A stretch of 64,000 bases of DNA from Neocallimastix lanati (nom. inval.) (GCA_016946835.1 JACVTC010000062.1:185001-249000); one strand, 5' to 3'. Shown: positions 1-12,047, counted from the stretch's first letter. Numbers and translations are program-made. Notes: generated by a model from the letters alone, not told the origin.

Positions 1-1
1 T

Positions 2-1435
2 ATAGGTATTAGTAAAATGATTAATAAAGTAAATAAAGAAGCTGCCTTTAAAGTCGTAAAGTACATCGCTTCCAAGGAAGTTCATCGCGAATTCGTGAAA
101 CAGGAATTAACCACACCCTTTATGCCGAGTCTTCTTGAGGAAAAAGAGATATGTGATATCATTGACTGCCCAATGTATAGAAGTCTTCAGTATACGGGTA
201 GAGAAATTACAAAAGATATCCATGATGTTGATGCCTACTCTGATAAATTTAGAAAGTATATCTATGAATTTTTGTATGGGAATAAAGGGGCCTTAGAAGT
301 ATTGAAAAAAGTGGAAGATATCACCAAAATCTATACTATTTCCATTCATACAGAGGATTCATCGGTAGGACTGATCTATTTTATTATATATGTGGTTATA
401 TCAACCTTCATGGTGGTGTCAATCATCTTCATATTTAAAGAAGATTTTTCACCGTTTTTCACCTTTTTATCTAACGATTTTTGGGTTATCATAGTTATTG
501 GATTGATCGAGGTACTTTCCATTGACTTCACTCGATTTGGTGAGATCACCGTAGAAAAGTGTCATTTACGACTGTTTATGCTATGCACAGGATTTACCCT
601 AGTGTTAATCCCGAATCTATATAAACTGACGATCAATTTTCCAATAGAAAATAAAATATCGTTTTGGTCCTACAGACATCCCTATCTATTTCTTAGCCTA
701 TTTATCTTCTTGGACCTATCATTTAGTGGACTCTCCATGCTGGCGCCATATGAAATTGAGAATGTCTTTGTGGAGGAAGGTCAAAATTTTCAATTATGTC
801 GAATTGGAAGTATCTTCGGAAGTATTGTTATTTGGGGTGCAACTCTTTACAAAATATTAATTATAGGGGTGATGCTTGTACTGATATTTAGTGAATGGAA
901 TATTCAGTCTACCTTTTTTGATATGAAATTAATATTGTCAGTGGTGTATATTACTACTTTGTTAACGATTATTACATCTATTTTGAAATTTATAAAGATT
1001 AGAAATTATATCATGTATTATTTGATGGAGACCTCGATCTTCATCATATTTACGGTTTCCAATTACTTCCTACTGTTTGGCTATCGATTAGTATTAGCCT
1101 TTATGATGAAGCAAAATATTAAATCGGAATATATCAATAATGTATGTAAAAACTTTGTTAGCAATAAATCAATGGATCAATCTAACAATAATAGCAGTAA
1201 AACAAATTCTGAGACATATCAAACGAATGCCATTGATAAAAGTAATGAAATGTCTAATACTTATAATGATCAGAATATGAATGATCATAAAATGAGTATC
1301 ACCCCACCTGCTAAAATCCCCATCTTTACAAAAATTATTAATTGTCATTACACTATAACATCAGGTATATATAATAATAATAATAATGAAAATAGTAATA
1401 ATATTTCTGGAAATGAAGTAAATACTTTCCAATAA
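2..1435 (+). CDS. Class C GPCR-like 7TM receptor, 3' part (5' end outside window)
   Basis: The first ATG is at 17, but the frame is open to base 2 and reads through it, so this is the 3' part of a larger gene. The first ~30 visible residues (AAFKVVKYIASKEVHREFV) resemble the C-terminal end of bacterial-type extracellular solute-binding domains. Seven hydrophobic segments follow, counting from the ATG at roughly 117-140, 153-169, 184-205, 221-243, 265-297, 304-327 and 337-367. A Cys before TM3 (EKCHLR) and one in the TM4-TM5 loop (FQLCRIG) fit the conserved class C disulfide, and the CxxR...GF segment of TM3 is also class C-like. The cytoplasmic tail is Ser/Asn-rich and ends in Asn runs encoded by AAT repeats. 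Inference: a plasma-membrane receptor with a periplasmic-binding-protein-like ectodomain, as anaerobic fungi are known to carry. The ligand cannot be told. Confidence 0.75.
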   Translation: MGISKMINKVNKEAAFKVVKYIASKEVHREFVKQELTTPFMPSLLEEKEICDIIDCPMYRSLQYTGREITKDIHDVDAYSDKFRKYIYEFLYGNKGALEVLKKVEDITKIYTISIHTEDSSVGLIYFIIYVVISTFMVVSIIFIFKEDFSPFFTFLSNDFWVIIVIGLIEVLSIDFTRFGEITVEKCHLRLFMLCTGFTLVLIPNLYKLTINFPIENKISFWSYRHPYLFLSLFIFLDLSFSGLSMLAPYEIENVFVEEGQNFQLCRIGSIFGSIVIWGATLYKILIIGVMLVLIFSEWNIQSTFFDMKLILSVVYITTLLTIITSILKFIKIRNYIMYYLMETSIFIIFTVSNYFLLFGYRLVLAFMMKQNIKSEYINNVCKNFVSNKSMDQSNNNSSKTNSETYQTNAIDKSNEMSNTYNDQNMNDHKMSITPPAKIPIFTKIINCHYTITSGIYNNNNNENSNNISGNEVNTFQ

Positions 1436-1509
1436 GAAAAAATCATCTAAAAAAAAAAAAAAAAAAAAATATGTAAACCAATAAATATAAATATATTTAT
1501 CTTTAAATA

Positions 1510-1555
<46 letters not shown>

Positions 1556-1556
1556 C

Positions 1557-1616
<60 letters not shown>

Positions 1617-2567
1617 TAATTAATTAATTATAGCAGAAACAAAATATAAACATATATGTAAATATGTAAAATTAATATTATTACTATTAGATAAACAATT
1701 ATAATTATAATTATTATTGTTATTGTTATTATCAATAGTAATTTTTATTTATTTTATTTATTTATTTTATTTTATTCTATTTTATTTTATTTTATTTGTT
1801 TCAATTAAAAAGAAAAATTTATAATTTTTTATTTTTATTTTTATTTTTTTTTTGAAAATTTTTTCAAATTTATTATTCTATCTGATACATATTCGAATGA
1901 TAATTTTTTTTTTTTTGTTTTTTTTTTTTTATCCACATGGAGTTATCATCGATGAATGAGAAGAGTTAGAGGCTATTTTGTCCTCAAAACTCATAGAGTA
2001 GTTTTTTTTTTTGTTTTGTTTTTAATATTAATGTAAAAATTACATGCATTTTATTTTCATGTATTTTTTTTTTTAATGAATATTGTTAAATAAAGTTTTA
2101 AATTCAATAGAAAAAAAAAAAAATTATTCTATTTATTCAAAACCTATTATTTTATTATTATTATTACTTTTTTATATTAAGAAATTATGTTGGTTTACTA
2201 AAAGGACCAGGTATGTTTTGTTATTTATCATAGAAAGAATAGTAGAGTGAATTTTCTGACAATGAAATTGGTTGATTAATGTTCTCAATGATTCCTGAGG
2301 AGAAGAAGAAGAAGAAGAAGAATTGTTTAGTATTCCTTTCCAAAAAAAAAAAAAATTTTTTTCATTAAGACGGTGGTCGGTTTATATCAGAAGTAAGTTC
2401 TTCAAAGTGTTCTTCAAAAAAAAAAAATGGTTGAGTTCATCTTCCTTGAGATACTTAAAAGAACATTATCTGCCTTATCTTTTAAATGTAATCAGATAAT
2501 TATTGAGATGGAGAAGAGAAAGAAGATTTAGAGGTTTACTTTAAGTCAAGACTAATCACGTTGAGCG

Positions 2568-2612
<45 letters not shown>

Positions 2613-2929
2613 AACAATTCGCCGATGGAATGAATCAAAATTTTAAATCTCATTATTCTAATATTCCTCTTAATACCAATAATATGATTAGAAGGAACCC
2701 TGTATTCTTTGGAGTGATCAAAGAATACTTGAAGATTAGATAAATCACTTTTATATATATAATTTTCAATCCTTTTATAAAATAAACTATATATCATAAT
2801 ATATCATAGAATACACTAAATTTTTTTTTTTTGTTCATCTTTATTTATTCATATACTTATTTCAAAAATTCATAAGTTAATATTAAATACTTTCAATTAA
2901 TAGTATTTATTATTATTATTATTATTATA

Positions 2930-2965
<36 letters not shown>

Positions 2966-3300
2966 TTATTAAAATAAATAAAATCTTTTATATAAAAAAT
3001 AATTATTGAAAAGTTAACTTTATAATAAAAAAAAAAAAATAAAAATAAAAATAAAAAATTAAATAATAATAATGATATTAATAATAACAATAAAAATAAT
3101 AATTTAATGAATCAATTTATTAATAAATATTTTTAATGATTTAAAATGGTGATGATAATTAGGATATGATAATTTTTTTTTCTTTATTTTATTTCTTTTT
3201 TTATTTTATTTTTATTATATATATAATATAATAAAAAAAAAAATTTTTTTTTTTTAATTTTAATGTTTTCTTCTCTTAGAACTTTGATCCTTTATTCATT
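1436..3300. other. Gene-free stretch: AAT/ATT microsatellites around a decayed coding-like island
   Basis: An (AAT)n array of about 100 bp (1508-1615) and an (ATT)n array (2905-2965) flank a stretch at about 1875-2760 that has clearly more complex sequence. That island includes a GAAGAAGAA run and a 29-base T run at 2570-2608. No intact reading frame crosses it. A minus-strand frame at about 2610-2760 (SDLSNLQVFFDHSKEYRVPS) has protein-like composition but matches no family I recognise. It may be a mobile-element remnant. Confidence 0.4.
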
Positions 3301-4003
3301 TTAATGATGATGACTATGATGACGATGATGTCTACTACTATGTCTATGTTCACGACTTGAACTACGACTTCTACTTCTACTTCTACTTCTACTTTTACTT
3401 CTACTTTTATGACTATGATGACGACTTGAACTTCTCTTTTCTTTTTCTTCTTCTTCTTCTTCATTTGTAGATTTTGAAATTTCTTTCAATTTTTTTACAT
3501 TCTCTTCAACATGATCATCCTCTTCATTTCTTTCCTTTCTCTTTCTATCCTTTTCTTTACTTTCTCTTAACTCTTGACTACTTATTTTATTTTCATTATT
3601 TTCAAAATTTCTTTCTCTTGAGGTTGAGGAAGGATTTGATTTATACGATGATGAAAATTTTTTATTATTTTTATTCTTTTTTCCCAATATATCCTCTTTC
3701 ATTAAATAATCTAAATAACTATCATATTTTGGAGCTTTAGAAGTATTATTTGTCGATGTGGTTGAAGTAGAATTACCAGCACCAGTAGAAGTCTTTTTTT
3801 CTGCTGATATTTTTTTTGCTGCTTCTTTTAATATATTTTTCTTGACTAAACCTTTTAAACCTCCTGTAGGTTTAATTCCTGTTCCTAATTTAAATCCTGG
3901 TTTTGTAGTTTGTTTTATCGATAAATCAAGTTTAATTTTTTCTTCACTATTTGTTCTTTTTAATTCGGTAGCAACCTTAATAAAAAATAATAATAATAAT
4001 AAT

Positions 4004-4066
<63 letters not shown>

Positions 4067-4850
4067 TAAAATATAATAAATAAAAAATAAAAAATAAAAA
4101 TAAAAATAATTAAATAAAATTGGTTTTAAAATTAATAAATTAATAATGTATAAATATATATATATATATATTTGAATTGATTTAATAACTTACTGTTTCT
4201 GTATAATTATGTTGACTTTTTGCCCTTTCTATTTGTTCTTGAATTTGTCTTTGTTCTCTTTCTTCTTCATCACGTTCACTTCTTTCCCTTTTTAAAAATG
4301 CTTCCTTTTAATAATGATAAAAAGAATTTTTTTTTTTTTTTTTTTTTTTTAATTAAAATTTAATTTTAAATCATTAATTTTATATACATATATAATGATT
4401 TTTAAAATGAAATATATATATAATTACAATAAAACAAAAAATATATACATATATATATATATATAAATCAAAATATTTAAAATATAAAAATGAATTATTT
4501 TAAGAAAAAAAAATAAACTAAAAAAATAAAAAAAAAAAAAAAAATAACATAATATAATATATATTATGCTATGTTATTTATATTTACTTGTCTTGCTAAT
4601 GTTTCAGGTCTACGATCAATCCATTTAATAAACCAACCTTTTTCTGTTTCTTCAACTTCACATATACCTTCTTTACCAAGATATTTTACAAAATCGGTTA
4701 AAGTATTCCATATTGTGGCATTCATATGTAAATGATTTCTATCTGAAATATATTCTTGATAGACTGTGTTTGCTCCAACACGACGTGTACCGAATCTTTT
4801 TTTTAATTTAATATTTTATATTTTATTAATTATTAATTATAAAGGAATGA

Positions 4851-4892
<42 letters not shown>

Positions 4893-5297
4893 ATAATAAT
4901 AATAAAAATTAAAAGAATAAAAATTAAAAATTATTAAATTATATTAATTTTAAAATGCCATATTTAAAAATTTTATTTCATTTTACTTTTTTAAAAATAA
5001 TAAGTATAATAATATTAATTTTTATTTATTTTCAATGAATTTCATTAAAGTATAGAAAATATATATATATTGAAATACTTTTATTTAAATTTGATTAAAA
5101 AATTTTTAAGAATAGTATTGAATAAAATTTTTATATACCTTCTTGATAATAAATTTAGGAAATCCTTTTTAAAATCAGTAGAATAAGAATTAATAAATTT
5201 ATCAGGGGAATCAGCAAATAAAATCATTTGACGTTGGTGACTTTCTGATGAACAATGACATTTAAAACCATTTTCATCTCTGCATTGCTTTTCACAC

Positions 5298-5390
<93 letters not shown>

Positions 5391-5974
5391 TAAAAAAAAA
5401 AAAAAAAAATTAAATGAAATTTTATATAATTGTAATTAAATTTAATTTCATTTTTATTGAAAATAAATAGTTAATAATATAAAATAAAGAAATTATTAAT
5501 TTATTTTATTTTATATTTAGAAAGAATTTTATATTATCATTTTCATTATAATTTAATATATAAATTATAAAATAAATTTCTTACCATTTGACAATACCAT
5601 CTTAATTTTTGAAGACCTTTTGCCTTTAATAATTAATTATATTAATGCAAATATGTTATTTAATAAAAATATACACTTTTATATGAATTAATGATTCATT
5701 ATATATTTATTTTACGTTAAAATATAATGATTAAAAAAAAATAAAAGGTATGATATTATAAATTTTAATATAATAAATATAAAAAAAAAAAAAAAAAGTA
5801 TTTATGGATGAAAAATTAGTATTTTATGATATGAATAAATTGTTCAATTTATTCATATCGTAAAATACTATTTTTTTTTTTTTTGATTATTATTATTGTT
5901 TTTAATAACTAAGGGTAACCTACCTTTATTCTATTAGCTATAGCCTTTGGTGTTAAAAAGTCGTCTTTACCCAT
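3301..5974 (-). CDS. KIN17: KIN17 DNA/RNA-binding protein homologue, six exons
   Basis: Spliced model, complement of 5924-5974, 5585-5623, 5139-5296, 4588-4795, 4194-4304 and 3301-3975. Every junction is GT-AG and the frame closes exactly to give 413 aa. The protein starts MGKDDFLTPKAIANRIKAKG, almost identical to human KIN17. A zinc finger uses C28, C31, H44 and H50 (WYCQMCEKQC...KCHCSSESH). The KIN17 winged-helix domain follows (about 51-160; FGTRRVGANTVYQEYISDR), then a coiled acidic/basic segment (RSERDEEEREQRQ). KIN17 is a conserved nuclear protein linked to DNA repair, replication and pre-mRNA processing. From about residue 280 the chain is low-complexity, with an RSRSRSRSRS run and a terminal His-rich tail (HRHHSHHH). 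The C-terminal KOW/SH3-like domains of animal KIN17 are not visible. Introns are 218-343 bp and hold microsatellites and, in intron 1, a hairpin. Confidence 0.92.
3985..4067. repeat. (AAT)n microsatellite in KIN17 intron 5
   Basis: Nearly pure AAT/AAC-free trinucleotide array directly upstream (on the + strand, right) of the exon 6 acceptor of KIN17. Confidence 0.85.
5303..5410. repeat. (ATT)n plus (ATTT)n plus A-run in KIN17 intron 2
   Basis: Three simple repeats follow each other inside intron 2: ATT units, then ATTT units, then a run of about 20 A. Confidence 0.85.
5817..5870. repeat. 26-bp near-perfect inverted repeat (hairpin) in KIN17 intron 1
   Basis: Left arm 5817-5842 begins TAGTATTTTATGATATGAAT. 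Right arm 5845-5870 is its reverse complement except one position that would be a G-U pair in RNA. The loop is two bases (TT). Flanking A- and T-runs extend the symmetry. Confidence 0.85.
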
Positions 5975-6331
5975 CTTTATTATATTATTGTACTAAAATA
6001 AAAGAAATAAAAAAAAAATACAAAATTTTTACAGAAGATTTTTTTATAAAATAATTTTTTAAATTATATAATTTTAAATAATTATATTAACAATTTATTT
6101 ATATAAATAATTACTAATTACTAATTATTAATAATGAATAATGAATAATTAATAATAATTAATAATTAATATCTATATATTTTTTATAATATTGAATTGT
6201 AACAAGCCATAAAATTTTTACAAATATTCAATACATTGTACAAATAAAATTAGCCACAAATGTATTTAATATACATTTTAATTCAAAAATTTTATTATTA
6301 TTATTATTATTTATTAATATTTATTACTGTT
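5975..6331. other. AT-rich intergenic DNA upstream of KIN17
   Basis: Nothing beyond A/T-rich sequence and short ATT/AAT runs; it should contain the KIN17 promoter, but no element is identifiable. Confidence 0.4.
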
Positions 6332-6456
6332 TATTCAATTATTTATTATTCAATTATTTATTATTATTTATTATTACTTATTATCATTTATTAATATAAT
6401 TATTATTTATTAATATTATTATTATTACTAAAACATATTTATAACATAAATCAACT

Positions 6457-6487
<31 letters not shown>

Positions 6488-6825
6488 ATTTTAATAAATT
6501 GAGATGCTAAAAAAAACTGTTCTTAAAAATTATATATATATATTTTAATCAAAACATCATAAATTATATAAAATAAAATATATAAAAGAAAAACTATCAG
6601 TAATGATAATGAAAAATATAGTAATTAAAATATCATTTATATATATATTTATATATATATATTTTTTTACAGATTCTTCTTCTTCATCTTATTTATTTAT
6701 TATTTATTATTTATTATTCAATTATTTATTATTCAATTATTATTACTTATTATCATTTATTAATATAATTATTATTTATTAATATTATTATTATTACTAA
6801 AACATATTTATAACATAAATCAACT

Positions 6826-6860
<35 letters not shown>

Positions 6861-7012
6861 ATTTTAATAAATTGAGATGCTAAAAAAAACTGTTCTTAAA
6901 AATTATATATACATATTTTAATCAAAACATCATAAATTATATAAAAATAAAATATATAAAAGAAAAACTATCAGTAATGATAATGAAAAATATAGTAATT
7001 AAAATATCATTT
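6332..7012. repeat. Direct duplication of ~300 bp
   Basis: 6332-6641 and 6715-7012 are nearly identical. Both contain ATTCAATTATTTATTATTCA at the start, a TA dinucleotide run, GAGATGCTAAAAAAAACTGT in the middle, and end with an AAAATATCATTTA block. They are separated by about 70 bp with a (TA)n run and a CTTCTTCTTC stretch. Differences are mostly microsatellite length. Confidence 0.85.
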
Positions 7013-7013
7013 A

Positions 7014-7128
7014 ATCAATTACAATTATATTATCTCCGTATTCAATAACAGTAATATTTTTATCTACTTCTCCTAGCACCCAATGCTATTACTATATTTT
7101 TTTTTAAAATAGGTTTTATAATTATATT
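7014..7128 (-). pseudogene. Short remnant resembling the N-terminus of bacterial ribonuclease J
   Basis: On the minus strand, 7128 to 7080 reads KPILKKNIVIALGA. After a one-base frame change, 7079 to 7014 reads LGEVDKNITVIEYGDNIIVI followed by D and a stop. The pattern (I-x-LGG-LGE-x-GKN-x-x-VIEY-x-D-x-IIVID) is that of the first strands of the metallo-beta-lactamase domain in bacterial RNase J. No further homologous sequence is visible on either side; the fragment stops exactly where the second copy of the 300-bp duplication begins. Inference: a relic of a transferred bacterial gene, or a chance match. About 35 residues are too few for certainty. Confidence 0.45.
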
Positions 7129-8100
7129 TAAATTATCAATATTATTTTTTAATATTACTTTACTTAAATATAATAAATAATATAAATCCTATTTTATATT
7201 TATATTGTTAAATAATGTCAATAACCATTTTACATTTATATTTTTAAATATTGTCAATAGTATTTTATATTTATATTAACAAACAATGTCAATAATAGTA
7301 AAAAAACTAAATATTTATTTTTATATTTGTGTATTATCAAAAGCTGTCATAAAACATTTCATTAATTATTTTTCCATAAACCAAAAAAGCCAATGAAAGA
7401 TAAGTAATGTAAAGTTTAAAAACTTAAAAATTGAAATTATCCATTTTAATTTTAATACATTACATATTAAATTTAAATACATTCCATAATAATTTTACTA
7501 CGTTTAACGTATTATTTTTTTTTTATTTATTTATTTTATGTAACATTTGAAATAATATTTTACATATAATTTTTGTGTCATCCATTACAATAGACAATAG
7601 TCTATACAATTTTATATCATCCATAAAGTAGTCTGCATACAATTTTTGTATCATCCATTACAATAGTTTACATACAATTATACATCATCAATAAAATAGT
7701 CTACATACAATTATATTATTATTCATTATAATAGTCTGCATACAATTAGTCTTTTTAATGTTAAAGATTAAGAATATCATTGTTTAAAATATGTATGTAT
7801 TTATTAAAGTATCTTAATAGTTAATATATATTAAAAGGTTATAAAGAATAAATTAGATAAAAAAAAAAATCAATTAGTATTATTTTATACATTTTCAATT
7901 TTATTATTATTAATAAATTTAATCTTTATACTAATCTTTATAAAAGAATTATTAATGTTTAACTTTTATTTAACTTTACAATTTTTACTTAAATATTAAT
8001 GATAATCTTTTCTTTTCCCTTTTTTCCTTTTATTTTTATTTTTTTTTTTATTCTATAAATTATTAAAAATTAAATATCTAAAAAGACAATTATAATAATT
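7129..8100. other. AT-rich intergenic DNA with two degenerate minisatellites
   Basis: No gene is visible. About 7180-7300 holds three ~50-bp units around TTTATATTT...AATGTCAATA. About 7577-7750 holds five ~36-bp units around CATCCATTACAATAGTCTAC and ATACAATT. Confidence 0.6.
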
Positions 8101-8735
8101 AATAAATAATAAATAATAAAAAAGAGTATTTATTAATAAATAATAAATAATAAATAATGAATAATGAATAATATATAATTAATAAATAATAAATAAATAA
8201 TAAATAATAAATAATAAAAAAGAGTATTTATTAATAAATAATAAATAATAAATAATAAATAATAAATAATAAATAATAAATAATAAATAATAAAATAATA
8301 AATAATAAATAATAAATAATTGAATAATTAATAATTGAATATTAAATAATTAAATAATAAATAATAAATAATAAATAATAAATAATTAATAATAAATAAT
8401 AAATAATAAATAATTAATAATAAATAATAAATAATTAAATAATGGAATAATAAATAATAAATAATAAATAATGGAATAATGGAATAATAAATAATAAATA
8501 ATAAATAAATAATAAATAAATAATAAATAATAAATAATAAATAATAAATAATAAATAATAAATAATAAATAATAAATAATAAATAATAAATAATAAATAA
8601 TAAATAATAAATAATAAATAATAAATAATAAATAATAATTAATTGAATAATAAATAATAAATAATAAATAATAAATAATAAATAATAAATAATAAATAAT
8701 AAATAAATAATAAATAATAAATAAATAAAAAATTT
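8101..8735. repeat. AATAAAT heptanucleotide array with two palindrome-headed blocks
   Basis: More than 600 bp of tandem AATAAAT units with occasional AATTGAAT and AATGGAAT variants. Two blocks beginning GAGTATTTATTAATAAATA (8124-8142 and 8222-8240) interrupt the array. Each is preceded by AATAAAAAA and contains the perfect palindrome TATTTATTAATAAATA. The long reverse frame across this array (ILYYLLF-type) is an artefact of the repeat. Confidence 0.85.
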
Positions 8736-11270
8736 TTTTAATTGCACAGAAGAAAAATTTTTTAATTTCCTTTTTAAAAATTAACGAATTTATTTTATAT
8801 TTGGAAAGTCGGTAGATGAAATAGATATTTATTTATTATATATTTATTTAATACATATTTATTATATATTTATTATATATTTATTACATATTTATTTATT
8901 CTATATTTATTGATTTTAAAATAAAATAATCTGGATGACCATAAAAGAGAATATTTATTTTTTGATATTTTTAATTAAAAAGGAAACTATTAATTATTAT
9001 TTAAACATATTACAAAACTAGAATGAAAATCTTATTTATTATAAAAATAAAATAAAAAAAAAGAATTTCATTGAGTTGGCTGAAAAATTATATATAAATA
9101 TATATTATAAGATTCATATCAATAATTAATTAATAATAATGGAATAATTGTTTAATAAATAATAAAACAATAAATAGTAGATATTAATAATAATAGATAA
9201 TAAATAATAAATAATAATTGTTTGGAGTCAAGAATTTATGGTGTGTAATTACATCAATTTTATTAATGTATTTTAAGATGAAGAGTTAACTAGCACTTTT
9301 TTATTATGAATTAAATGCTTTTATATTAATATATTGTGGCTTATACATTATTTATAATACATTAGGTTTCAATACATTTAAATATTATTTTTCATATATA
9401 TTACATATTCCAACAAATATAATAGTAATAATAATTTTATACTTAATAATTAATAATAAAATTTATAACATTAATCAATGTTTTAATTTTATTCTTATTA
9501 TTTTATATTTACCTCAATAGAGTTAGTAACTATTTCCTTATAAATACTAATTATTAACATTTATAATACTTTAATATAAAAATTCATTAAATAGTTTAAG
9601 AACAACTAATTAAATAGTTAATTATAATCAAATAACATAAAAATAAAATATTTTCTTTGAATAAAGAGAAGGTATGTGTGATAAAGTGGTTAGATACTTT
9701 GATAATCATAATATTAAAATTAAATAAGTAAATAAATAAATAATACTTTATAAATTTATTAAATTTACAAAGTATTATTTATTAAATTAATCCCAACAAT
9801 CTCGAACCAAAGAGTTGTATCAAAAGTTGTTTGATAGTTTTATTTATTTATTTTTCTTTTTTTTTTTTACTTGAATCAATTCATATGTAATTATAATATT
9901 ATAATGAATTAACTAATTTAATAATATGTTAAAAAATTTAAATAAAATTAATTTCAAACAATAACTTCCTCAAACCAGGAGTTATTCTATCAATAATTAA
10001 ATAATGAATATATGAATAAATAATAAATATTAAATTATAAAAACAGGATTTATTAATAAATAATAAATAATAAATAATAAATAAATTGATAAATAATAAA
10101 TAATAATTAAATAATAATTAAATAATATTTAAATAATAATTAAATAATATTTAAATAATAATTAAATAATATTTAAATAATATTTAAATAATATTTTAAT
10201 AATAATTAAATAATAATGAAATAATAATTTCCAATATCCAATCCCAAACGAACAAAAAAAAAATTATATATAGAATATTAGATATTTATTAATTTTTTAT
10301 ATAAATATATGAATAGTTAGATTAATATTAATATATTTATATCAATATATATTTATATTTACATTTACATTTATATTTACATTTATAATTATATTAATAT
10401 TTTATTATATTTACATACATATTTATAATTTTTTATATTATATTTATATTTATATTTATATTTTATTATATTTATATTTACATTTATATTTATATTTTAT
10501 TATATTTATATTTACATTTATATTTATATTTATATTTATATTTATATTTACATTTATAATTTATTATATTTAATTTTCATTTTTTTTTCTTATATATTAT
10601 TTCTAATTATTTATTGGTAGAAAGAAATTTTTTCACTTTTTTTTTTCTTAATTTTTTTATATTAAATTTTTACTACAATAAATTAAATTTGAAAAGTTTA
10701 ATTAATAATAAATTGACATTCCAAAATAAAAAAATTTTAAAATTAAAAAGTTTAATTATTAATAAAAAATTTCTTTATTCTTTTTCTTTCTTTCATTTTT
10801 TTTTTTGGATTCTTATGAACATTCTTTTTACCTAATATATATACAAAATAAAAAAAAAGGAAGAAATAAAGAAATTTTATAATGTTGTGTGAAATGACTA
10901 CATTTATTCTAATGATTCTAATTTACAGACAGAATTCAAACCTAAAAATAAAAAAAAAATCTCTATTAAATTTATTTATTTTCATTCACTTATTTATAAA
11001 ATGACAGCATCATCTTAATTAAATTATGTAAAATCCATAATAAAGTAGACAGCAACATACTAATTAAATTATATATAATCAACTTTTTTAATTATTTATT
11101 TGATATTTGAAATAGTAATAAAAAAGTATTACTTCATTTTATTATTTGATTAATATTCTTTCTTTTACTTTCTTATTTATTTTAATTGATAAATACATAT
11201 ATTGATTATTTTAAAGGTCCATTTTCTCTTCATTGTTTATATAAAAATTTGCTTTTCTTTTTAAATTATA
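8736..11270. other. Gene-free AT desert
   Basis: Contains a hairpin at 9738-9780, a variant palindrome-headed repeat at 10046-10215 with AATAAAT and (TTAAATAATA)n tails, and a hexanucleotide region at about 10340-10570 (TATATT/TACATT units). About 10975-11085 holds two diverged copies of a TAATTAAATTATGTAAAATC-like motif. The open frame at 10614-10835 is Phe/Lys/Leu low complexity and not a credible gene. Confidence 0.5.
9738..9780. repeat. 20-bp near-perfect hairpin
   Basis: Left arm 9738-9757 (AAATAATACTTTATAAATTT) and right arm 9761-9780 pair with one mismatch around a three-base loop. Confidence 0.8.
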
Positions 11271-12047
11271 TGATTTTATTTTATTTTATTTTATTTTATT
11301 TTATTTTATTCAATCTGTACTTCATATTTATATTTCAACTATTTATTTTATTTTATTTTATTTAATCTGGACTTTAACTATATTCATTATTCTACTATTT
11401 ATTTTATTTTATTTTATTTTATTTTATTTTATTTTATTTTATTTTATTTTATTTTATTTTATTTTATTTTATTTTATTTTATTTTATTTTATTATATTTT
11501 ATTTTATTTTATTTTATTTTATTATTTATTTTATTTTATTTTATTTTATTTTATTTTATTTTATTTTATTTTATTTTATTTTATTTTATTTTATTTTATT
11601 TTATTTTATTTTATTTTATTTTATTTTATTTTATTTTATTTTATTTTATTTTATTTTATTTTATTTTATTTTATTTTATTTTATTTTATTTTATTTTATT
11701 TTATTTTATTTTATTTTATTTTATTTTATTTTATTTTATTTTATTTTATTTTATTTTATTTTATTTTATTTTATTTTATTTTATTTTATTTTATTTTATT
11801 TTATTTTATTTTATTTTATTTTATTTTATTTTATTTTATTTTATTTTATTTTATTTTATTTTATTTTATTTTATTTTATTTTATTTTATTTTATTTTATT
11901 TTATTTTATTTTATTTTATTTTATTTTATTTTATTTTATTTTATTTTATTTTATTTTATTTTATTTTATTTTATTTTATTTATTTTATTTTATTTTATTT
12001 TATTTTATTTTATTTTATTTTATTTTATTTTATTTTATTTTACTTCA
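11271..12047. repeat. (TTTTA)n pentanucleotide satellite
   Basis: Two short TTTTA arrays with linkers containing AATCTGTACTT and AATCTGGACTT (11271-11397) lead into an almost uninterrupted TTTTA array of about 650 bp (11398-12047). The array has only rare TATTTA or TTATA slips. There is no coding content. Confidence 0.9.

Noticed and set aside
7577-7750. CRISPR-like array of 36-bp units
   Set aside because: Units are contiguous and diverged, with no unique spacers, and the genome is eukaryotic.
8328-8747. Minus-strand Leu/Ile/Tyr ORF across the heptad array
   Set aside because: Repeats of IIYYLLF follow directly from reading AATAAAT units; not a membrane protein.
10614-10835. 73-aa Phe/Lys/Leu ORF in the desert
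   Set aside because: Composition is what random AT-rich sequence gives; no domain, signal or splice context.
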